Shown here piece after piece: positions 1 through 5,747 of a DNA stretch of 6,390 nucleotides; the first letter of the stretch is position 1; each line of letters opens with the position of its first letter. Source of the stretch: Porticoccus sp. (GTDB taxonomy: Bacteria; Pseudomonadota; Gammaproteobacteria; Pseudomonadales; Porticoccaceae); assembly GCA_002685455.1 (NCBI GenBank), contig NYXF01000007.1:1-6390 (forward strand), given 5' to 3'. Below the pieces are notes generated by a model. That model did no database searches, was not told the DNA's origin, and worked only from the letters and a program-made list of their open reading frames with translations. A program made the translations under genes and the position numbers.

Positions 1-1212
1 GGTGAAGGTGTTAGACAATCGTTAAATCTTATCAAAAAAAATATTCCTTTAAAGATGAAGGTTTTTAAATCTGGAAAAAAAGTATTTGATTGGGTAATTC
101 CAAAAGAATGGAATATTAAAAAAGCTTACATTTTAGATTTAAAAAATAAAAAAAAATATGCAGATTTTAACAAAAATAATTTACATATTGTTGGATATTC
201 TCATCCAATAAATAAAATTATTTCATTAGATGAATTAAAAAAACATATTCATACTGATAAAAAAAATAAAAACGCAATTCCATATGTTACTTCATACTAT
301 AAAAAAACATGGGGATTTTGCTTATCTCAAAATCAATTAAAAAATATCAAAAATAAAAAATATAAAGTTGTAATCGACTCTTCTTTAAAAGATGGAGTGA
401 TGGATTATGGTGAAACTTTAATTAAAGGAAAATCAAAAAAAGAAATTTTGTTCTCCTGTTATATTTGTCATCCCTCAATGGTAAATAATGAGTTATCAGG
501 GCCAGTAATAAGTGCCGCATTAATTCATTATACAAATAGTTTAAAAAATAAAAAATACAGTTATAGGTTTGTATTTGTTCCAGAAACGATAGGTTCTATT
601 GCATATATAAGTAGAAATCTTAAACAATTAAAAAAAAATGTATTAGCTGGTTTTGTAATTAATTGTGCTGGAGATTGTAGAGATTACTCTTTTGTTCAAA
701 CACCTCTAAAGAATACGTTTGCTGATGAAATAATGAATTCTAGTTTTATTGGATTGCAAAAAAAAAGTATTTATGAATTTAAAGACAGATCATCTGATGA
801 AAGACAATATTGTCATGCTGGAGTTGAACTACCTGTTTGTAGCTATTCTAGAAGTAAAGCAGGGAGCAAGACATATCCTGAATATCACACAAGCTTAGAT
901 AACTTTTCAGTAGTTACAAAAAATGGATTGGAGGGCTCATTCAAGATATTTAAAAATATTATAGATGCATTGGAATTTGCACATTTTCCTAAATCTAAAA
1001 CAATATGTGAGCCATTTTTGACTAAAAGAAATTTATATCCAACATTAAGTATTAAAAAAAATATTAATAGTGAGTTAAAGAATCTTTTAGATATTTTATC
1101 TTATAGTAACGGTAAAAGATCAGTGTTTCAAATTTCAATTATTCTTAATTTAGAATTAAAGACGTGTCTTCAAATTTTAAAAAAATTAAAAAAACATAAT
1201 TTAATCTTTTAA
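1..1212 (+). CDS. DUF4910-family aminopeptidase-like protein with C-terminal winged helix, 5'-partial
   Basis: The reading frame is open from base 1, and the residues before the first ATG (position 55), GEGVRQSLNLIKKNIPLKM, match the conserved N-terminus of this family (usually preceded by S-I/L-T-G). The true start is therefore upstream and 403 codons are visible; family members are usually a little longer. Seen: WxVPKEWNI-like motif (FDWVIPKEWNI, about 85-117); CHPSMVNNELSG with its His at 469-471; VPETIG (Glu at 583-585); SSDERQY (Asp-Glu at 796-801); YPEYHTSLDN with its His at 886-888. These His/Asp/Glu positions fit an M28-like zinc aminopeptidase fold, though metal-ligand assignment is inferred. 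The last ~45 residues (about 1072-1209) look like the winged helix (HTH_47 type) that ends these proteins. No signal peptide or membrane segment is visible, so it is probably cytoplasmic. The family recurs in polysaccharide loci, but its substrate there is not established to my knowledge. The next gene starts 3 bases after its stop. Confidence 0.85.
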   Translation, partial: GEGVRQSLNLIKKNIPLKMKVFKSGKKVFDWVIPKEWNIKKAYILDLKNKKKYADFNKNNLHIVGYSHPINKIISLDELKKHIHTDKKNKNAIPYVTSYYKKTWGFCLSQNQLKNIKNKKYKVVIDSSLKDGVMDYGETLIKGKSKKEILFSCYICHPSMVNNELSGPVISAALIHYTNSLKNKKYSYRFVFVPETIGSIAYISRNLKQLKKNVLAGFVINCAGDCRDYSFVQTPLKNTFADEIMNSSFIGLQKKSIYEFKDRSSDERQYCHAGVELPVCSYSRSKAGSKTYPEYHTSLDNFSVVTKNGLEGSFKIFKNIIDALEFAHFPKSKTICEPFLTKRNLYPTLSIKKNINSELKNLLDILSYSNGKRSVFQISIILNLELKTCLQILKKLKKHNLIF

Positions 1213-1215
1213 AAG

Positions 1216-2541
1216 ATGTCAAAAAAAATTTTAATTATTGGATCTGGATTTAATGCATTGGCTACTGCTCACTTTTTGAAAAATAAAAATTACGATATTA
1301 AAATATTATTTGAAAGAAGTCTTAAAGGTGTTTTGGGCTCTATTAAATTTGAGAATGAAAATTTTGATTTAGGATATCAATTTTTTGATGGTCTTGATAA
1401 GGAAACAGATAAATTCATTAGAGAAATGTTTTCAAATGAAGACTTATATGATTTTAAGTACGGTGCAAGTACCTACTCAAATGATTTACTTTATGGAGAT
1501 CATGCTATTCCTTACTGGATATCTTATGGTAAATTATTTATAACGAAATCTTTTATTTTTTATTTTATAAAATTTTTTAAATCCTTTTTTTTTAAAAATA
1601 AAAATGAACTAAATAATTTATCAGATTTATACAATCAACTTCCACCTAACATAAGATATGTTGTCTCTAAAGGCTGTGAAAAACACTTCCAAATGAAGCC
1701 CCATGAATTAGATATTGTAGCTAATGAAATGAGTACATTTACAAATTTTAGACAAACTCTTTTTAATGATTATCTAAGTAATTTATTAAAAAAAAATTCT
1801 CATTTTTTTGATGAACATTTGGCCTCAAGAAGAAAATCTAATAAAAGTCTTGAAAATATTTCTCTTTATCCAAAAGGGAAAAGTATGGAATTTATAACTG
1901 ATAAATTAATTGAAAAGTTGAAAAATCAAAATGTTATTTTTGAACAATGTAATTTTGATAAGGTTAATTTATTATCTGATTTAAAACACGTACAATTTAA
2001 AAATGAAAAATTTGATCAGGTCTTAATTACAACAAGCTTAAGCAATATACAAAGATTATTCAAAAAAAATTTGGGAAGAACTTATGAAAATTATGTTTCA
2101 CAAGTATTCATTTATTTTAGTGTAAAAAAAGTTGACTTTAAATTTCAATATATACAAGTGAATGATTTAAATCTTTATTGTTCGAGAATAAGTAATTGTA
2201 GTTTGTATTCAAAAATCACTGGTGAAAACAATCATTTGCTAATAGCAGAAATTCCATTAACTAATAACATGGAACTTTGGAATGATGACAAAAAATTAGT
2301 AGATATTGCCTGGAATGAAATGATAAAATGTGGAATTATTGATAATAGAACAGAATATAAGATGGCAAAAGTCTTGAGAGTTGCAAAAACATTTCCAGTC
2401 CCTAAGGTAAATTTTTTTGATTTTTTAAATGAAACAGATTTGAATATTAAAAAGAAATTCTCTGGAAATGTTATTATGGTAGGACAAGGTATTTTTACTA
2501 GACACAAGTTTATTAAAGAATTATTGAATAAATTCAAATAA
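1216..2541 (+). CDS. FAD-dependent oxidoreductase/mutase-like protein (NAD_binding_8 / amine oxidase fold)
   Basis: A 441-residue protein with an N-terminal Rossmann dinucleotide-binding motif: KKILIIGSGFNALATA gives GxGxxA at Gly9-Gly11-Ala14, and Glu33 at the end of the second strand would bind the FAD ribose. The following KGVLGSIKFENENFDLGYQFF (37-57) matches the GGxxxS...FDLG segment of amine oxidases, protoporphyrinogen oxidase-like proteins and UDP-galactopyranose mutase-like enzymes, but the usual Gly-Gly is Lys-Gly. The C-terminal VIMVGQGIFTRHKF (419-432) resembles the second FAD-contact motif, often GRQGLF in relatives from polysaccharide loci. A Phe-rich stretch at 107-126 may be an amphipathic or membrane-touching helix. 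The ATG follows the upstream stop by 3 bases with no clear Shine-Dalgarno, and its TAA overlaps the next ATG by one base (TAATG), so translation is probably coupled. Likely role: oxidation or ring rearrangement of a sugar or sugar nucleotide; substrate unknown. Confidence 0.8.
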   Translation: MSKKILIIGSGFNALATAHFLKNKNYDIKILFERSLKGVLGSIKFENENFDLGYQFFDGLDKETDKFIREMFSNEDLYDFKYGASTYSNDLLYGDHAIPYWISYGKLFITKSFIFYFIKFFKSFFFKNKNELNNLSDLYNQLPPNIRYVVSKGCEKHFQMKPHELDIVANEMSTFTNFRQTLFNDYLSNLLKKNSHFFDEHLASRRKSNKSLENISLYPKGKSMEFITDKLIEKLKNQNVIFEQCNFDKVNLLSDLKHVQFKNEKFDQVLITTSLSNIQRLFKKNLGRTYENYVSQVFIYFSVKKVDFKFQYIQVNDLNLYCSRISNCSLYSKITGENNHLLIAEIPLTNNMELWNDDKKLVDIAWNEMIKCGIIDNRTEYKMAKVLRVAKTFPVPKVNFFDFLNETDLNIKKKFSGNVIMVGQGIFTRHKFIKELLNKFK

Positions 2542-3521
2542 TGAAAATAATTATTATCTCTATTCACAGTTTAGCCTTAAATTACTTGAAAGACTCATTT
2601 AATGATAATCAGTTAAAAAAAGTAGTTTTAATTACAGATAAACTCACAACCGACTTAAAAAAATTTTTAAAATTTAAAAATATTAAATATTTGGTGACAA
2701 AAAAATTAAGTTTAAAAATTTTAGAAAAGTTGGAGCTAAAAAAAAATATTATCATATCAGCTGGATCTCCTTGGATCTTCACTAAAGAAATAATCAAAAA
2801 ATTTGGTAGAAATTTTTATAATATCCACCAATCTCCATTGCCAAGTATGAAGGGTAGTGTTGCTCCATATATAATAATGTATGATATTAGATCGTTTCAG
2901 GTGTGTTTACATACTGTTACAACTGGAATTGATAGTGGAAAAGTAATTTATAGAAAAAATATTTTTATTCCATCAAATTTGAAAACACCTTTGCAAATAA
3001 ATACTTTTTTACAAAGTAAAAATAGAGAAATGTTAAAAGAGTTTTTAATTAAATTTGAGAAAAAAATTAAATTAAATGAAGAAACACAAAATAAATTTTT
3101 CTCAAGCTATAATATAAGACTTTTAAGTGATATAAATGGATGGATTGACTGGAACTACAAATTGGATGATCTTGATAGATTTATAAGATCATTTGGGGAC
3201 CCTTATAACGGAGCAAAAACATTTATAAATGATAAACAAGTAAATATAAAATTTATAGAAAAATCAAAACAAGATTCAGCCAGACATCCTGATGAGGTTG
3301 GAAGAGTTGTTAGAAAATTTGAGGATTATATTATTGTTTCTGTAAACGAGGGTAGCATTTATATTAAAGAAATATTTTGGAAAAATAAAAATATGATAGA
3401 AAAAATAAAGAGTGGAGATAAATTTTATACCAAAATAAAATATCTAGATTTAAAAAACAGAAGAGCAAGCTTTATAAATAACAATAAAATTTATAATCAA
3501 AAAACTAGATTAATTAAATAA
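2541..3521 (+). CDS. Formyltransferase (Fmt/ArnA-type, N- and C-terminal formyltransferase domains)
   Basis: A 326-residue protein of the N10-formyltetrahydrofolate-dependent formyltransferase family. The catalytic triad is recognisable: Asn94 and His96 in FYNIHQSPLPSMKG (92-105), and Asp131 in TTGIDSGKVI (127-136). The usual HxSLLP is HQSPLP here. Residues 1-90 form a Rossmann-like N-terminal domain. Residues about 195-305 form a C-terminal OB-like domain; INGWIDWNYKLDDLDRFIRS followed by DPYNGAKTF (198-228) is a clear Formyl_trans_C signature, as in methionyl-tRNA formyltransferase and the ArnA formyltransferase domain. It is unlikely to be the housekeeping methionyl-tRNA enzyme: it sits in a glycan gene block, translationally overlapped by the FAD gene, and is not beside peptide deformylase. 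A sugar-nucleotide amine is the likelier acceptor, perhaps the product of the class III aminotransferase further along; that link is inferred. No Shine-Dalgarno is seen before the overlapping ATG. Confidence 0.85.
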   Translation: MKIIIISIHSLALNYLKDSFNDNQLKKVVLITDKLTTDLKKFLKFKNIKYLVTKKLSLKILEKLELKKNIIISAGSPWIFTKEIIKKFGRNFYNIHQSPLPSMKGSVAPYIIMYDIRSFQVCLHTVTTGIDSGKVIYRKNIFIPSNLKTPLQINTFLQSKNREMLKEFLIKFEKKIKLNEETQNKFFSSYNIRLLSDINGWIDWNYKLDDLDRFIRSFGDPYNGAKTFINDKQVNIKFIEKSKQDSARHPDEVGRVVRKFEDYIIVSVNEGSIYIKEIFWKNKNMIEKIKSGDKFYTKIKYLDLKNRRASFINNNKIYNQKTRLIK

Positions 3522-3532
3522 TAAATATTATC

Positions 3533-4000
3533 TTGAAATACAATATTAAAAAAATTTCAAATAAAAATGAAATAGAAAAAATCTATTTAAACTTTATAAA
3601 ATTTTCATCTCAAAAAAATATTTTTTGTTCAAAAGAAATATTAGAATTTTTTTTTAATGATTTAGATTTATACTCAATTTATAAAAATGACAAAATCAAG
3701 TCATTTGTTTATTTGCTTAAAGATAAAAATAATTTTATTGTATCAGAACCATTCATTTATAGTGGAATTATCAATCATCCAAAATTAAATATGAAAAATT
3801 CAAGATATAACAATGAAGTATTTAAAATAAATGAATTAATAATTAATGAAATATTTAAAAATTATGAAAACATAAATTTAAATTTATCTCCAAATTTTTT
3901 GGATGCTAGACCATTTCTTTGGTTTAACTATGGAAAACATGATAAAAAAAAAAATTTTAGTAACTCCATGTTACACTTCAATAATAGATATTCAATCTAA
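3533..4000 (+). pseudogene. FemAB/GNAT-like acyltransferase, N-terminal part before a frameshift
   Basis: The first part of one gene broken at the A11 run 3944-3954. The best start is a TTG (MKYNIKKISN), 11 bases after the formyltransferase stop. No ATG occurs in frame until residue 87, and a stop closes the frame just upstream. Residues 1-140 look genuine: a first GNAT-like half ending in LNLSPNFLDARPFLWFNYG (116-134), which matches the segment (P-x-x-x-D-x-R-P-F-x-W-x-N-Y) ending the first half of FemAB-like proteins in polysaccharide loci. After Lys140 the frame runs only 15 more residues (NFSNSMLHFNNRYSI), which look unrelated to the family. Dropping one A continues it as KKKILVTPCYTSIIDI, joining the downstream part in one 318-residue protein. 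As written it would give a 155-residue product without the second half. It could be a real mutation, slippage-corrected expression, a phase-variable switch or a sequencing error. Confidence 0.7.
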
Positions 4001-4490
4001 AGAACCGAAAGATGTATTTAATGAGATAGATGATGTCAAGAGGAGAGACATTAATAAGGTTCTTAAAGATAAGAATTATAAAGTTACAAATCAAATTAAT
4101 TTACCTTTAATTAAAAGATTCTATGAAGATACTATGAAAAAAAATAAAGGGAATTTTAATAACTATGCATTTAATAAAATTTTTGACTTTATGGAAACTC
4201 AAATAAATAAAGACAAGATTATTCAAACAACAGTATATTATTTTGAAAAACCTATATATTCTGTACTTTTTCTAAATGATGATAATGCCAGTTGTTATTT
4301 ATACGGCTCAGGTGATGTGGAGATAAAAAATAGATATGCTGGATCTCTTGCTTTATGGAAAGCTATTGAGCAATCATTAGATAAGAAATTAAGCTTTATT
4401 GATCTAGAAGGTATTAATAGTCCACATCGAGGTGAATATAAGTTAAACTTTGGGGGCAACATTACTAATTATTATAATATATGTTTATAA
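3903..4490 (+). pseudogene. FemAB/GNAT-like acyltransferase (Acetyltransf_6 type), C-terminal part after a frameshift
   Basis: The second part of the same broken gene. The ATG at 3903 opens this frame, but its first 17 residues overlap the upstream frame and are not family-like; family sequence begins at about 3954 (ILVTPCYTSIIDI). What follows is typical of FemAB/BioF2-like GNAT acyltransferases: VKRRDINKV (about residues 45-53 of this frame), the N-terminal strand of the second GNAT half with KPIYSVLFLN (116-125), then YLYGSGDVEIKNRYAGSLA (132-150), LWKAIEQ, and IDLEGINSP...YKLNFGGNITNYY (166-191), the conserved end of the family. Relatives transfer an aminoacyl or acyl group to an amine on a peptidoglycan precursor or sugar. 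In this locus a glycan amine is plausible but unproven. There is no evident ribosome site before 3903, so efficient separate translation is doubtful. It ends 9 bases from the convergent aminotransferase gene. Confidence 0.72.
3944..3954 (+). repeat. A11 homopolymer at the frameshift point
   Basis: Eleven consecutive A residues follow GAT and precede TTTTAG. Ten (or thirteen) would join the upstream and downstream frames of the FemAB-like gene without a stop. It is the only mononucleotide run longer than 9 that I found in the window; the many runs of 9 (for example 630-638, 758-766, 1788-1796, 2738-2746, 4612-4620, 5583-5591) lie in unbroken frames. Long A runs are known sites of replication slippage and of RNA polymerase slippage. 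Confidence 0.9.
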
Positions 4491-4499
4491 TTTAAAATA

Positions 4500-5738
4500 T
4501 TAAATTTTTTTACTTAATTTAAATAATATTTTATCTAATTGATAAAAGTATTTATCTAATAACTTTTCACTATGTGCAGTTGACAAATAAATAACATTTG
4601 ACGCTAATATATTTTTTTTTAACATTTCTGATGCTAGATATTTTTTTAAGTCTATATCATCAATCTTATTTAATTTAAATTGAAGCAAAGATCCATTGCC
4701 AATAACATCTCCTTTGATATTATGTTTATGTAAAGTTAGTCTAAATTTCCTTTTAAAGAACATTCCTAAACTTTTTAATCTTACCCATGAACGCTCTTTT
4801 TGCATAATCTCAAGAGTTTTTAAGGCGGCGGCTGGACCAATTCTATCTGACCAAAAAGTACTACTTATGAAACTACTTCTAGCTTTATTCATGAGCTGCT
4901 TTGTTCCTATCACTGCATTAATTGGATATCCATTACCAAGCGCTTTTCCAAGTATACAAATATCTGGATTAATTTTATATTTTAAATGAAGGCCACCATA
5001 AGTCTGCCGGAAACCACTAGTACATTCGTCAAATATTAAGGTAATTTTATTTTTTTTTGTATAATCTCTGATATATTTCAAGAAGTCTATTTTAACTTCC
5101 TCAAATCTTTCAACCTCCATTATAACAACTCCAATATCCGTATTCTGTCTAACTATTTTTTTAAAAGAATCCAAATCATTATGCTTAAAAGCGACCGAAC
5201 TATTTTTTAAATTTTTGTCTACACCATTAATATTTAAATTTTTAATTAAATGTGTATCTAATTTTTTTTTACCATTTAAATTGACACTTAAGTACCAATC
5301 ATGCCATCCGTGATAACCACATATTGCTATTTTATTTTTTTTTGAATGAATTCTTCCTATCCTTATTGCAATAGCTGATGCTTCAGCTCCTGTCCTTGCA
5401 AATTTGCACATTGAAGACCATTTGTGCATTTTAATTAGTTTTTCCGATAAAGATACCTCCTCAACACAGTTTAATGTTGACATTGTTCCTTTGGTAATAA
5501 TTTTTTTTACATGATTGTCTATTTTAGTATTAGAATAACCTAAAATGTTTGTTCCAATTCCCATATATGAAAAATCAATAAATTTTTTTTTATCTGTTGA
5601 CCATATGTAACAACCTTTAGCTCTATCAAAGTAAGCTGGCCAGTCTTTAGCATAGTTTTCAGGGTTTTTTGAAAATAAAGAATTACCATTTAATATGATT
5701 TTCTTAGATTTTTTCCACAAAACTTTACTATTTTTCAT
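4500..5738 (-). CDS. Class III PLP-dependent aminotransferase (glutamate-1-semialdehyde aminomutase-like)
   Basis: A 412-residue protein, about the usual length for the family, with a full set of class III landmarks: ARTGAEASAIAIRIGR (114-129, PLP phosphate contact), GYHGWHDWY (141-149, His-Gly stacking motif), IFDECTSGFR (235-244, Asp237 to the pyridine nitrogen), LGKALGNGYPINAVIG (263-278, Lys265 as the PLP Schiff-base lysine) and SSTFW (292-296). It resembles HemL most, but the locus is a glycan cluster, and alphaproteobacteria (if this is one) make aminolevulinate by the ALA-synthase route. A role in aminating a keto-sugar or a keto/aldehyde side-chain precursor is therefore more likely than tetrapyrrole synthesis; the substrate is not shown. 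The ATG lies 9 bases after the cytidylyltransferase stop, so the two form a minus-strand operon. Its 3' end converges on the FemAB-like gene. Confidence 0.88.
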   Translation of the reverse strand: MKNSKVLWKKSKKIILNGNSLFSKNPENYAKDWPAYFDRAKGCYIWSTDKKKFIDFSYMGIGTNILGYSNTKIDNHVKKIITKGTMSTLNCVEEVSLSEKLIKMHKWSSMCKFARTGAEASAIAIRIGRIHSKKNKIAICGYHGWHDWYLSVNLNGKKKLDTHLIKNLNINGVDKNLKNSSVAFKHNDLDSFKKIVRQNTDIGVVIMEVERFEEVKIDFLKYIRDYTKKNKITLIFDECTSGFRQTYGGLHLKYKINPDICILGKALGNGYPINAVIGTKQLMNKARSSFISSTFWSDRIGPAAALKTLEIMQKERSWVRLKSLGMFFKRKFRLTLHKHNIKGDVIGNGSLLQFKLNKIDDIDLKKYLASEMLKKNILASNVIYLSTAHSEKLLDKYFYQLDKILFKLSKKI

Positions 5739-5747
5739 AAGCTTACT

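Noticed and set aside
1204..1217. Perfect 14-base palindrome ATCTTTTAAAAGAT spanning the stop of gene 1 and the start of gene 2
   Set aside because: No loop, mostly A-T pairs, and in DNA this A+T-rich a few such palindromes are expected by chance in 6 kb. There is nothing to support an operator.
1759..2100. tRNA, CRISPR or insertion-sequence remnants anywhere in the window
   Set aside because: No spaced direct repeats, cloverleaf-like GC-rich arms, transposase motifs or terminal inverted repeats were seen by eye on either strand.
2232..2567. Minus-strand open frame of 111 codons within the FAD gene
   Set aside because: It lies antisense to a well-supported coding region, has no recognisable motif, and is Phe/Ser/Leu-rich as expected for the complement of an A-rich gene.
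2609..2797. Minus-strand open frame of 62 codons within the formyltransferase gene
   Set aside because: Antisense shadow of the formyltransferase N-terminal domain, with low-complexity Phe-rich composition.
3944..3954. Programmed ribosomal frameshifting at the A11 run
   Set aside because: Joining the parts needs a +1 (or -2) shift, whereas A-rich slippery sites usually promote -1, and no stimulatory structure is visible. RNA polymerase slippage, mutation or sequencing error explains it better.
4489..4511. Possible hairpin AATTTAA-AATA-TTAAATT followed by a T run between the convergent genes
   Set aside because: The stem is only 7 bp and entirely A-T, and T runs are everywhere here, so it is too weak to call a terminator.
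4696..4989. Plus-strand open frame of 97 codons within the aminotransferase gene
   Set aside because: It overlaps the PLP-lysine region of the aminotransferase on the other strand and has no family signature.
4500..5738. Calling the aminotransferase hemL
   Set aside because: The motifs are shared by all class III enzymes, and the location beside a cytidylyltransferase in a glycan locus argues against the housekeeping tetrapyrrole role.
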